Virus record (IMG/VR): IMGVR_UViG_3300025921_000691
Coordinates: 1-47,596 of that record
Origin: a virus
Reading direction: 5' to 3' (one strand)
Length of the DNA: 47,596 bases
The translations under genes were made by a program, and so were the position numbers. The notes under the pieces are model-generated. The model worked only from the letters and a program-made list of their open reading frames with translations. It was not told where the DNA came from and did not search any database. Shown here piece after piece: positions 8,278-15,868 of this stretch; position 1 is the first letter of the stretch; each line of letters starts with the position of its first letter.

Positions 8278-8550
8278 ATGCAAACTCTTGTAGGACAAAC
8301 AGTGCGCTTTTCTTCACGCGACAAAAAAGAATCCGGACTCATTACCAGGCAGGTCGAGATCAGACGTGAAGTATTTAATCCTGATGACAGCCGAAGATAT
8401 TACCAGGTGAAAGATGTAGCATCCGAAGAAGAATTTTTTGCCCTGGCTGATAAATATGATGAATATTTTTTAACACAACGATCGCTGATCAAACCGCAAA
8501 ATCACCGCGAAGCAATCCAAAACAAATCTCAAATCGATTATAAAAAATAA
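8278..8550 (+). CDS. Hypothetical early phage protein
   Basis: A 90-aa soluble protein (MQTLVGQTVRFSSRDKKESG) with charged, beta-rich composition and no recognised motif. It starts right after the CGCAGAT/ATCTGCG hairpin and ends 3 bp before the primase-helicase gene, so it is the first gene of the phage replication operon. Function unknown. Confidence 0.65.
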   Translation: MQTLVGQTVRFSSRDKKESGLITRQVEIRREVFNPDDSRRYYQVKDVASEEEFFALADKYDEYFLTQRSLIKPQNHREAIQNKSQIDYKK

Positions 8551-8553
8551 AGC

Positions 8554-11073
8554 GTGTCAGAAGAAAAAAACAATCAATCATTTTTTCACAAGCGCTTGGA
8601 TTCGTTAGGTGTAACGAATGAGAATAATAAGATCTCGCTGTGGCAAAATGATATAAATAATAAAGATTCGCATGAAGAGGTACTGGTCGATGTGCCCATT
8701 TTCAAAGAGGTGCCTGAAGGGATTGAAATCGCTGTCTATACATTGGATCGACTTGCAATAACCTATTCAAAGGAAGGTACGAAAGCGAAGAAAAAATTTT
8801 CAATTATAAGGCTCGAAAATCCGGTAACCCGGGCGGATGGGTCGGTTATGAAATATAAATTGCCGAAGGGCGCCGGGACTCATCCATTCTTTCCGCCGGC
8901 GCTGGTTGATCGGTACGACAAAAAAGAAAAGTTCAATATTCTTTACCTGGTGGAAGGCTATTTCAAAGCCTGGTTTGCCAGCTTACAAGGTGCAAACATT
9001 GTGGGCCTCAGCAGCATCACACACATGAAGAATGCTGAGACCGGAAAGCTTCATCCGGATATTGCAAAACTGATCGAAACCTGCGAAATCAAAAAGGTGG
9101 TTTGGCTGACTGATGGCGATGCGATTGATATCACGCAGAAAGAATTAACTGATGGTTTAGATCTATCAAAAAGGCCGAAAGGATTTTTTGCATCCGTTTC
9201 AACTTTCAAAACTGTTTTTGATGATTTTGAGCATCTGGAAAAATGGTTCTTTCACATCGATACAGACAATATTCTTTCGAACCATCCGGGCAAAGTTTTT
9301 CGCGAAGATGTAAAAGGAATTGATGATTTGCTGATCACGCTTGCTGACGAAAAAAGTGAGATCATGATGGATCTGCACAGCATGCAGCCAGGGAATTATT
9401 TTCAAAAGTTCAACGTTACATATTCCACTTCAAAAGCATACACGCATTTTCATTTGCGCGATGTGAAAGATTTTTATTTATTCCATGTAGAGCGCCGGCC
9501 CGAATTGAAAGGGAAAGAATTTATTTACAATGGCACAAGATACCAGTACAACGAAACAACCGGCGATTGTGACGTGAAGATCCCTGGCGCTGCAAAAATG
9601 TACTTCCGGTGTGGCGATGATTATTTCAAGTTTGTACAAATGCCGAATCAATATAAGCAGCTTGAAAGAACTTTTCATTCAAGAAAAAAGGGAACGATCA
9701 CAGATGATCACGGCGCAAAGTTTACCAAGTTCATTCCTAAATACGAAGCGTTTTGCAACGTTCCTGATCACTTCAATTTTGAACAGGTAATTCATAACTG
9801 CTTTAATGTTTATTCGCCTTTGGATTTCATTCCTGATGAAGAAAAATGCACGGAAGAAGATTGCCCAACGATCATGAATTTTATCAGGCATTTATTTGGT
9901 GAAAAGATTGTTTCCTATAACGATTCTGAAACCAAAGAAAAGCTGGAATACAGAACTATCGATCTCGCATTGGATTACCTGCAGCTGCTTTATCAACAAC
10001 CGCAACAAAAGCTGCCGATTGTGTGCCTGGTAAGTCGGGAAAACAATACCGGTAAATCAACATTTGCAAACTTTCTCCGGATGATGCTTGGAGCTAATAC
10101 CGCGATTGTTGGCAATGCGGATCTGCAATCTGATTTTAATGCACACTGGGCCACCAAATCAGTAGTAGTCTGCGATGAAACGAAAATTGATAAACAACAG
10201 GTCGTTGAAAAAATAAAAAACCTATCCACGGCCAGAAAGATCTTCATGAATGCAAAAGGTCGTGGCCAGGTAGAGCTCGACTGTTTTATAAAGTTTGTTC
10301 TGATCACCAACAATGAAGATTCTTTCATTCATGCAACCGATGATGACATCAGATATTGGGTAATCAAAGTGCCGGTACTAACGCAGGAAAATCCAACGAT
10401 CCTGGATCAGATAAAAGAGGAAATGAGCAGCTTTCTTTCTTTTCTTCAAAATAGAAAATTAGCCACAAAGCTGGAAAACAGAATGTGGTTTCATCCGAAA
10501 TTATTAAAGACAGATGCGCTGAGCAAAGTGATCGCGTACAGCCAGCCACAAGTCGAAAAAGAAATGCGCCATTATCTGAAAGAATTATTCCTGGATACCG
10601 GCGTTAGCGAAATCTGGATGACAACCGACGAAGTGCATAAAGAAATTTTTAAAAACAGCACCAGGTACGAACGCTATTATCTGAGCCGCATCATTAAAGA
10701 AAATTTAAAGTGCGACACGTACCATCTTTTTGAAGTGGAAGGCCTGCCGAAAAAATATAAAACAGAAGAAGAAGCCATCGCAGCTGCAGAGGTAAAATAT
10801 CCGGATGCAGCCGGTTACCTGGCTTTGGGTAAAATAAAAAAATATCACACCGTGGCCCGGTACACTTATCCCCGCATGGAAAAAATAATAACTGACGGCA
10901 AAGAAGATACAAAGCGCATCGAAGTTTCGGGCCACGGCCGTCCTTTCATTTTCCACCGCAAAGATTTTGTGAAGGATGAAGATAATGTGATCGTAAGCCC
11001 GGAAGATATTTTACTCAATTCTATGAGCATGAATGGTCAGCAAACTTTAAAAGCTGATGATCAACCTTTTTAA
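8554..11073 (+). CDS. Phage primase-helicase (TOPRIM plus SF3/D5-type ATPase)
   Basis: An 839-aa protein with a GTG start. Residues ~128-195 form a TOPRIM-like fold: LVEGYFKA (E134) and LTDGDAIDI (D187, D189). The C-terminal ATPase has Walker A around N498-T499-G500-K501-S502-T503, Walker B VVVCDE (D541, E542) and a sensor-1 ITNNED (N586, N587), as in the DUF5906/D5-like helicases of phages and mobile elements. It should prime and unwind DNA during phage replication. It is the main replication protein here; no separate DNA polymerase is seen. It is followed after 3 bp by the HNH-like gene. Confidence 0.85.
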   Translation: MSEEKNNQSFFHKRLDSLGVTNENNKISLWQNDINNKDSHEEVLVDVPIFKEVPEGIEIAVYTLDRLAITYSKEGTKAKKKFSIIRLENPVTRADGSVMKYKLPKGAGTHPFFPPALVDRYDKKEKFNILYLVEGYFKAWFASLQGANIVGLSSITHMKNAETGKLHPDIAKLIETCEIKKVVWLTDGDAIDITQKELTDGLDLSKRPKGFFASVSTFKTVFDDFEHLEKWFFHIDTDNILSNHPGKVFREDVKGIDDLLITLADEKSEIMMDLHSMQPGNYFQKFNVTYSTSKAYTHFHLRDVKDFYLFHVERRPELKGKEFIYNGTRYQYNETTGDCDVKIPGAAKMYFRCGDDYFKFVQMPNQYKQLERTFHSRKKGTITDDHGAKFTKFIPKYEAFCNVPDHFNFEQVIHNCFNVYSPLDFIPDEEKCTEEDCPTIMNFIRHLFGEKIVSYNDSETKEKLEYRTIDLALDYLQLLYQQPQQKLPIVCLVSRENNTGKSTFANFLRMMLGANTAIVGNADLQSDFNAHWATKSVVVCDETKIDKQQVVEKIKNLSTARKIFMNAKGRGQVELDCFIKFVLITNNEDSFIHATDDDIRYWVIKVPVLTQENPTILDQIKEEMSSFLSFLQNRKLATKLENRMWFHPKLLKTDALSKVIAYSQPQVEKEMRHYLKELFLDTGVSEIWMTTDEVHKEIFKNSTRYERYYLSRIIKENLKCDTYHLFEVEGLPKKYKTEEEAIAAAEVKYPDAAGYLALGKIKKYHTVARYTYPRMEKIITDGKEDTKRIEVSGHGRPFIFHRKDFVKDEDNVIVSPEDILLNSMSMNGQQTLKADDQPF

Positions 11074-11076
11074 AAA

Positions 11077-11502
11077 ATGGAACTAAAGAAAAATATTAAA
11101 CCTGGCATTTGTGCAACAAAGTTTTGCAAAAACAAAACCTATGGAGGTCGGAAGCTTTGCTCTTCCTGCCGCTGCAAAAAATCAAGAATGCAGGATCCAG
11201 TGAAATATGCTTTTACCAGTCTTAGATCCAATGCGAAAAGAAGGAATATTTTATTCACTATCACACTGGATCAGTTTCGCGAATGGTGTTCAAAAGTTAC
11301 TTACATCGGGTTTGCTGGAAGATCATCGGAGAGTTATACGATTGACCGGAGACATAATGATATCGGATATCATATTGACAATATAAAAGTGATGAAGAAA
11401 GGCGAAAACGTGAAGAAATATTTTTATTACGATTACCGGATGAAGGTTGCATCGTTTGCCACGCAGGAAGAAGTCGTATCAACAGAAGAAGATCCTTTTT
11501 AA
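11077..11502 (+). CDS. HNH-like zinc-finger protein
   Basis: A 141-aa protein. The N-terminus carries a four-cysteine cluster (CATKFCKNKTYGGRKLCSSC). The second half has the tail of phage HNH nucleases: YTIDRRHNDIGYHIDNIKVM followed by KGENVKK, matching the D-R-x-N-x-x-x-G-Y-x-x-x-N-I pattern that carries the last two catalytic residues. The first HNH histidine is not obvious, so activity is uncertain. It could be a homing-type or packaging-associated nuclease. It lies between the primase-helicase and the DGR genes. Confidence 0.65.
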   Translation: MELKKNIKPGICATKFCKNKTYGGRKLCSSCRCKKSRMQDPVKYAFTSLRSNAKRRNILFTITLDQFREWCSKVTYIGFAGRSSESYTIDRRHNDIGYHIDNIKVMKKGENVKKYFYYDYRMKVASFATQEEVVSTEEDPF

Positions 11503-11512
11503 AAATAAAGTT

Positions 11513-11791
11513 ATGCCAATTTATAAAGAAGAATTTTTAAAAATCATTTGGAATTCAGTTAAGAAAGGCGCCACGCTAAAAGATGTGATGGCCAACTATA
11601 ACTGCGATAAGCGCGAAGCCATCGACATGTACGATCAGGCTGCAAAATTATATGGCCGTGGGCCAAGAAAAGAAAAAAGGACGCCACAAAAGTACATTCC
11701 AACAGAAAGAAAGGAGAAGAAATTTGAGCGGCCACCGTCAGAATATTCTAACAGCGGATATTTTCAAACTTTAAATAAATACAATCATTAA
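11513..11791 (+). CDS. Small hypothetical protein upstream of the DGR
   Basis: 92 aa from the ATG at 11513. An upstream ATG at 11447 would overlap the previous gene by more than 50 bp and is rejected. The N-terminal half (FLKIIWNSVKKGATLKDVMA, then CDKREAIDMYDQAAKLYGRG) is helical and HTH-like. The C-terminal half is Lys/Arg/Pro-rich. Small proteins of this layout occur in other Bacteroidota prophages. Function unknown. Confidence 0.65.
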   Translation: MPIYKEEFLKIIWNSVKKGATLKDVMANYNCDKREAIDMYDQAAKLYGRGPRKEKRTPQKYIPTERKEKKFERPPSEYSNSGYFQTLNKYNH

Positions 11792-11802
11792 AAAACAAAA
11801 TC

Positions 11803-12276
11803 ATGCAAACATTAAAACTTGACGACAACACAGCCAGGAAGCTTTATCCAAAAGCAATTCCTGAATTTAAAACCATCCTGGAACAATCATGGCCGGCTGG
11901 TTTTTTTACTCAAAAAATTACTGAAAGAGTAAAAACTTTCGATGACATCCTGGCTATCAGTGGTCGCACTATGGCTTCTTTAATTAATCCGGATGACCGG
12001 CCGGATGATATTGCCCGCAAACAGATAGAACTGATCGCGGAAGTGTATAACGAAGGTGACCAGTTGGATCCACTCAACACCAAGCAAATCAAGTATTATC
12101 CCTGGTTTGAAATTACACCAGGTTCGGGGTTCGGCCTGTCGTATGGCGATTTCGATGGCTGGATTTCGGGCTCGCATGTCGGCGCTCGCCTTTGCTTTAA
12201 AAATTCAAGTCTGGCGATAGATGCAGGTAAAAAATTCATTGAGATCTATGCAACTTATTATCAAACCAAAAAATAA
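11803..12276 (+). CDS. DGR variable protein 1
   Basis: A 157-aa diversity-generating retroelement target. The N-terminal ~90 residues (MQTLKLDDNTARKLYPKAI) form a helical domain that differs from variable protein 2. The C-terminal part carries the variable region inside GSGFGLSYGDFDGWISGS, then HVGARLCFKN, ending in a helix (AGKKFIEIYATYYQ). The conserved frame xFGLSx...VGARLCFK is familiar from Bacteroidota DGR targets. Residues encoded by template adenines are scattered through the segment, the expected binding surface. The ligand and whether the protein is virion-bound are unknown. No signal peptide. Confidence 0.9.
   Translation: MQTLKLDDNTARKLYPKAIPEFKTILEQSWPAGFFTQKITERVKTFDDILAISGRTMASLINPDDRPDDIARKQIELIAEVYNEGDQLDPLNTKQIKYYPWFEITPGSGFGLSYGDFDGWISGSHVGARLCFKNSSLAIDAGKKFIEIYATYYQTKK
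12123..12196 (+). repeat. DGR variable repeat VR1
   Basis: 74 bp aligned without gaps to the template repeat at 12757-12830. All 55 non-adenine template positions are identical. Of 19 template adenines, 14 are replaced here (mostly by G, also T and C). It lies in the 3' part of variable protein gene 1, in the same reading frame as the open frame across the template. Confidence 0.95.
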
Positions 12277-12283
12277 AAACAAA

Positions 12284-12721
12284 ATGAAAAAAAGTACAAA
12301 ATTTAAAGAGCTATGCAAAACGTACGGCGTTGATTACAAGCTGGTGCCGGAAGTCCTTTCGTTCGAAGATGCCTGTGCGGCAACTGGTAACGATCCTATA
12401 AACGTACCAATTGTTAATCACCTTCCGGAAAGGCATCAGAAGCGGCTAATTGCTGATTACAAATTGAGCGTCATCGCAGATGCTTTAAGGGAGAATAAAG
12501 ATGTTAATTACAACACCCGCGACTATAAATATTTCGCAGTGTTTCTTGTGGAAGCTGATGAACAAAGGCTTTCGGGGTTCGGCCTGTCGTGTGGCGCTTA
12601 CGTTGTCTGGTATTCGTGCTCGGTTGTCGGCGCTCGCCTTTGCTTCGAAAACCGGGACACGGCGATTTTCTTCGGGAAGCACTTTTTGGCCTTACACATT
12701 GACCATCATTTATTAACCTAA
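12284..12721 (+). CDS. DGR variable protein 2
   Basis: 145 aa from the ATG at 12284; the upstream in-frame start would overlap variable protein 1. The N-terminus (FEDACAATGNDP, LPERHQKRLIADYKLSVIAD) is a helical domain that I recognise from other Bacteroidota DGR targets. The C-terminus carries the variable region LSGFGLSCGAYVVWYSCS, then VVGARLCFENRDTA, and ends in a helix. Two Cys residues in the variable part come from mutated template positions. It lies 7 bp after variable protein 1 and 35 bp before the template repeat. Confidence 0.9.
   Translation: MKKSTKFKELCKTYGVDYKLVPEVLSFEDACAATGNDPINVPIVNHLPERHQKRLIADYKLSVIADALRENKDVNYNTRDYKYFAVFLVEADEQRLSGFGLSCGAYVVWYSCSVVGARLCFENRDTAIFFGKHFLALHIDHHLLT
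12571..12644 (+). repeat. DGR variable repeat VR2
   Basis: 74 bp aligned without gaps to the template repeat. 17 of 19 template adenines are replaced; the 55 other positions are unchanged. Only the adenine in TAC (seventh) and the second of the first AAT (twelfth) are retained. Confidence 0.95.
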
Positions 12722-12756
12722 AAATTTAAGGCTGTGTATCGCATTGGGCTGGTGTT

Positions 12757-12830
12757 TTCAGGGTTCAGCCTGTCGTATAACGATTACGATAACTGGAATT
12801 CGAACTCGAATGTCAGCGCTCACCTATGCT
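12757..12830 (+). ncRNA. DGR template repeat (TR) region
   Basis: The 74-bp donor sequence for mutagenic retrohoming. It contains 19 adenines concentrated in AAC, AAT, TAT and TAC codons, the codon bias typical of DGR templates. It lies between variable gene 2 and the reverse transcriptase and would be transcribed as part of a non-coding RNA that is copied with adenine-specific errors. An open frame of 62 codons (GTG at 12734 to 12922) crosses it in the same frame as the variable proteins (SGFSLSYNDYDNWNSNS); I read this as a by-product of template function. Confidence 0.93.
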
Positions 12831-12934
12831 GGTTTTTAAAAAAGCGATACAGGCCCTGCCTCTTGGCAAAAAAAGATTCACCTATAGAATTCATTGGTAG
12901 CAGTAGCGAAGATGAATTTTAAAAAAGCAAAACA

Positions 12935-13894
12935 TTGAAACGGATCGGAAATTTATATCAACAAATTTGCAGCATTGAAAACCTCACACTGGCTGCACAA
13001 AAAGCTGGCAAAGGCAAAAGCATGCAGTACGGCGTTAAACTGTTTAATCGCAATCCGGAAGCCAATATAATGGCCATTCGGAAAATGCTGATCAACAAAA
13101 CTTATTGCACATCTGAATACGATGTTTTCAAAATTTTTGAGACTAAAGAAAGAGAAATTTATCGGCTTCCCTTTTTCCCGGACAGGATCGTTCATCATGC
13201 GATAATGAATGTCCTGGAAGAAATCTTTGTTTCTGTATTTACAGCAGATACCTACAGCTGCATTAAGAAACGCGGGATTCATGCTGCCGCCAATGCTGTT
13301 GCTAAATCATTAAAAGATGTACCAGGTACAAAATATTGCCTGAAGCTGGATGTAAAAAAGTTTTATCCAAACATTGATCATTGCATTTTAAAACAATTGA
13401 TCCGGAAAAAAATAAAGGATCAGGATCTGCTGTGGCTGTTGGATGAAATTATTGATAGCGCTCCTGGTCTTCCGATCGGGAATTATCTAAGCCAGTATTT
13501 TGCCAATTTCTATCTTACTTATTTTGATCATTACATCAAAGAAGTTCTCCGCGTAAAATATTATTCCCGATATGCAGATGACATAGTAATCTTATCCGAT
13601 AATAAGATCCATTTACATCAATTGCTGACCGAAATAAAAAGATATTTCAGCGAGCAATTAAAGCTTACTGTAAAACAAAATTACCAGGTGTTTCCGGTGG
13701 CCAGCCGTGGAATTGATTTTGTTGGTTACCGGTTTTATCACGAAAAAATTCTGCTTAGAAAAAGCATTAAGAAAAATTTTGCCAGGATGTTGGCCAGGCA
13801 TAAAAATAACTCTTCCATTGCAAGTTATATGGGATGGGCCAGCCATTGCAATTCCCGGCATTTAATAAAAAAATTATTACATGAAGCAATTTAA
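12935..13894 (+). CDS. DGR reverse transcriptase
   Basis: A 319-aa reverse transcriptase with a TTG start (MKRIGNLYQQICSIENL, the usual start of Bacteroidota DGR RTs). Motifs: RLPFFPDRIVHHAIMNVL (motif 1/2 region), KLDVKKFYPNIDH (motif 3 with the first catalytic Asp), the DGR-diagnostic PIGNYLSQ at residues 180-187 in place of the retroviral QG, and the catalytic YADD at 213-216. The C-terminus (SIKKNFARMLARHKN, YMGWASHCNS) is the thumb region typical of DGR RTs. It copies the template RNA with errors at adenines. It overlaps the next gene by 14 bp. Confidence 0.96.
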   Translation: MKRIGNLYQQICSIENLTLAAQKAGKGKSMQYGVKLFNRNPEANIMAIRKMLINKTYCTSEYDVFKIFETKEREIYRLPFFPDRIVHHAIMNVLEEIFVSVFTADTYSCIKKRGIHAAANAVAKSLKDVPGTKYCLKLDVKKFYPNIDHCILKQLIRKKIKDQDLLWLLDEIIDSAPGLPIGNYLSQYFANFYLTYFDHYIKEVLRVKYYSRYADDIVILSDNKIHLHQLLTEIKRYFSEQLKLTVKQNYQVFPVASRGIDFVGYRFYHEKILLRKSIKKNFARMLARHKNNSSIASYMGWASHCNSRHLIKKLLHEAI

Positions 13895-14177
13895 AGACTT
13901 TGGTATAAAGCCGGCCATGACAGGCTTTGTAGGAAATAGTATAGATATCAACAGGATTTTAAACAGGGAAGTTATTGTTCATAAATTTTCCGTTGGCCCA
14001 TCAAAGAAAAAAGAAAACACGCAGTGTCTCACATTACAAATAGAAATTGATAATTCGATGCGTGTGATATTTTCCGGATCTAAATTTCTCATCGATATGA
14101 TACAGCGCGTGCCGACAAATGAATTTCCGTTTAAAGCAAAAATTGAAAAAAGAAACGATCATTTTGAATTCACTTAA
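13881..14177 (+). CDS. Small protein translationally coupled to the DGR reverse transcriptase
   Basis: A 98-aa protein (MKQFKDFGIKPAMTGFVGNS) whose start lies 14 bp inside the RT gene. The middle (KENTQCLTLQIEI, MRVIFSGSKFLIDMIQRVP) ends in EFPFKAKIEKRNDHFEFT, a pattern I associate with a small conserved Bacteroidota phage protein. No Avd/HRDC-type DGR accessory protein is recognisable elsewhere, so this is the best positional candidate for a DGR partner. Its role may equally lie in phage replication. Function not established. Confidence 0.7.
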   Translation: MKQFKDFGIKPAMTGFVGNSIDINRILNREVIVHKFSVGPSKKKENTQCLTLQIEIDNSMRVIFSGSKFLIDMIQRVPTNEFPFKAKIEKRNDHFEFT

Positions 14178-14190
14178 AAATAATTACCAA

Positions 14191-14619
14191 ATGAAGGCTT
14201 TACACCTTAAATATACAGCACAAGTGTCCGGTTGTTTTGAAATACGCGATTCTCAGCGCCTTCATTTTAGCGTTACAACAGCCACTACCCTACATTTCAA
14301 AGAAGCGCCGCTACTTCGTGGCAACGACAGTAGTCGTGGAAAAATCAAAAATTTCTGTTTTTCAGGCTTTAAAATAGAAAGAAATGGCAATATGAGTGTT
14401 AAGAAAGCATTTTTTGAATCTGGTTTTAGAGCGTTACAAACGTTACATCTTTATTTCAAATTCAATAAAAATCAATATGGTAAAGGATTTAAGGTTGTAA
14501 CGCTACTTCTCAAAGGAATTGATTTTGTTACAAAACGTAACGGGATTTGTAACATGGCGTTACAAGTTTGTTACAAACCGCTTGTTACAAGGCTGGTAAA
14601 GGTTTTCGGTAAAATGTAA
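14191..14619 (+). CDS. Doubtful ORF within the GTTACAA box cluster
   Basis: An open frame of 142 codons from the ATG at 14191. The predicted protein (MKALHLKYTAQVSGCFEIRD...) has no motif, an uneven composition and a C-terminal half shaped by repeated GTTACAA DNA boxes that fall in different codon phases. This suggests that the DNA, not the protein, is conserved. It may be a rapidly evolving early gene or no gene at all. Confidence 0.3.
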   Translation: MKALHLKYTAQVSGCFEIRDSQRLHFSVTTATTLHFKEAPLLRGNDSSRGKIKNFCFSGFKIERNGNMSVKKAFFESGFRALQTLHLYFKFNKNQYGKGFKVVTLLLKGIDFVTKRNGICNMALQVCYKPLVTRLVKVFGKM

Positions 14620-14629
14620 CGTTTGTAAC
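14272..14629. repeat. Cluster of 11 GTTACA/TGTAAC boxes, origin- or operator-like
   Basis: GTTACA cores in plus orientation at 14272, 14433, 14442, 14527, 14559, 14570 and 14584; minus orientation (TGTAAC ending the box) at 14495-14501, 14547-14553, 14615-14620 and 14623-14629. Most are the 7-mer GTTACAA. Seven lie within about 100 bp (14527-14629). A hairpin CTACTTCGT...ACGACAGTAG lies near 14311-14333. The cluster follows the replication/DGR operon and is most simply read as iterons of the phage origin or as binding sites of a regulator. Confidence 0.65.
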
Positions 14630-14673
14630 GCATGATTTTTTGTCAGTAATATTTATAAAATAAAAAAATAAAG

Positions 14674-15015
14674 ATGGAAAAAAGTCTCATTCAGGAAGCA
14701 AAAGAACTTCCGCTTAAAAATTTCAACAACTGCCTGGGCTGCGACGCATTTGTTTATATCACGTTTGCGCCGGCAAACCGGCCAACAGAAGCTGACCTGG
14801 AAAGGATTTATTATACAAAAAATGGTGATCAGGAATTTTATTCGAAGATCGTAGATATTGAACGTTTTGATTTTAATCGAATGCCTTCAATTGCTACTTT
14901 GCCCGCCACCGGAATGGAGGCACACGAATGGTGTCTTTGGTGGTTGGAACAGCATCCGCAAACGCAGGCAGACACTAAGATTGCAGTGTATTATTATAAA
15001 AAAGTAAAAATGTAA
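14674..15015 (+). CDS. Hypothetical phage protein
   Basis: A 113-aa soluble protein (MEKSLIQEAKELPLKNFNNC) with no recognised motif. Distinctive is the aromatic-rich segment EAHEWCLWWLEQHP near residues 88-101. It lies just after the GTTACAA cluster and 2 bp before the next gene. Function unknown. Confidence 0.6.
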   Translation: MEKSLIQEAKELPLKNFNNCLGCDAFVYITFAPANRPTEADLERIYYTKNGDQEFYSKIVDIERFDFNRMPSIATLPATGMEAHEWCLWWLEQHPQTQADTKIAVYYYKKVKM

Positions 15016-15017
15016 AT

Positions 15018-15218
15018 ATGGAAATAATAAAAATTGAATCGGTACCGAAACATTCTTCCGAAACAGCAGGTACCAATTCTCAGGAATGGAATATTGATAA
15101 TTTAGAGGCTGGAAGAAAATTAATTATAGATCAAAGAGAAATCCATAAACAGAAATCGAAATGGTTTAAGATCTACCAAAACGATCAACTGATTTTCGAT
15201 TCACACCTTATTCATTAG
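15018..15218 (+). CDS. Small hypothetical phage protein
   Basis: 66 aa, starting MEIIKIESVPKHSSETAGTN, soluble, no recognised motif. Its start codon is 2 bp after the preceding stop, so the two genes are coupled. Function unknown. Confidence 0.55.
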   Translation: MEIIKIESVPKHSSETAGTNSQEWNIDNLEAGRKLIIDQREIHKQKSKWFKIYQNDQLIFDSHLIH

Positions 15219-15283
15219 TAAGCAAATAAATAATTCAGATTTCAATTTTTTTCCTTATATTAGGCGAACCGTCGTTAAATTAA

Positions 15284-15793
15284 TTGCGTTATATCAAATT
15301 ACCAATTCCTGTAAAAACCTATGTGCGGAAGTACATAGAAGCCAAATATCCGGGCCAGATTAAAATTGGCTACGGCAGCACCCTCGGCTCTTATATTTAT
15401 GTATGCCTGGAAAAACAATCGTCGCCGTGGTATAAAAAGAAACTGAATTTACTGCAAAAAAGATACGAATTGCTTACTGATCAGATCATTGTTTTGCTAC
15501 CGAGCAATGAAGATACTTTTTACAAAACCGGTTTTTCCATTCCCATTTCAAAATCCATACTGATCAATGATTTTTTTGAAGATAAAATCATTGAAGAAAT
15601 TAATTTTCGCTGCAAAACTTATACGCGTGTAGGATTCAGCCGCAACCAGGCTATTGAAGATTTTTGCGAAGAATATAATATCATCATAGATGAAGATATT
15701 ACGCATGGCGCTTTAAAGAAAGCTGAGTACCGGTACCGGGAAAATCTTAAAAAAAATAAGGCGCAAGTGTCCCCGCATAAAACAAACGTATAA
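15284..15793 (+). CDS. Conserved phage protein, candidate late-gene regulator
   Basis: A 169-aa protein with a TTG start (MRYIKLPIPVKTYVRKYIEA). The C-terminus SRNQAIEDFCEEYNIIIDED followed by LKKAEYRYREN resembles the end of a Bacteroidota phage family (pattern AIxxFxExYxIxxDxxxxxxLKKxxYRYR) that sits just upstream of structural genes. The helical, basic C-terminus could be an HTH. Its position, the last gene before the first late promoter at 15827, makes it a reasonable candidate for the activator of late promoters. This is inference from position and shape, not from a known function. Confidence 0.65.
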   Translation: MRYIKLPIPVKTYVRKYIEAKYPGQIKIGYGSTLGSYIYVCLEKQSSPWYKKKLNLLQKRYELLTDQIIVLLPSNEDTFYKTGFSIPISKSILINDFFEDKIIEEINFRCKTYTRVGFSRNQAIEDFCEEYNIIIDEDITHGALKKAEYRYRENLKKNKAQVSPHKTNV

Positions 15794-15826
15794 TAAACCA
15801 ATAATAAAACAAAAACTCATCTTTTG

Positions 15827-15864
15827 CTTGTCCCCTACTTCCTTTTTTCCTGCCGGTAATTTAG
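15827..15864 (+). promoter_or_regulatory. Late promoter 1 (tail-fibre operon), leaderless
   Basis: CTTGTCCCC at 15827-15835 and TAATTTAG at 15857-15864, with 29 bp from TTG to TA. The ATG at 15869 begins 4 nt after the box, so the predicted mRNA starts at or next to the start codon. Same architecture as the sites at 21874 and 30249. Confidence 0.7.
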
Positions 15865-15868
15865 CTGC

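Noticed and set aside
12734-12922. 62-codon frame crossing the template repeat, possible third variable protein
   Set aside because: It has a GTG start and no N-terminal domain, and it ends in an unrelated tail. The open frame is expected because the template matches the variable genes in frame. Treated as the template RNA.
14272-14629. CRISPR array
   Set aside because: Units are only 7 bp, in both orientations and unevenly spaced, with no cas genes.
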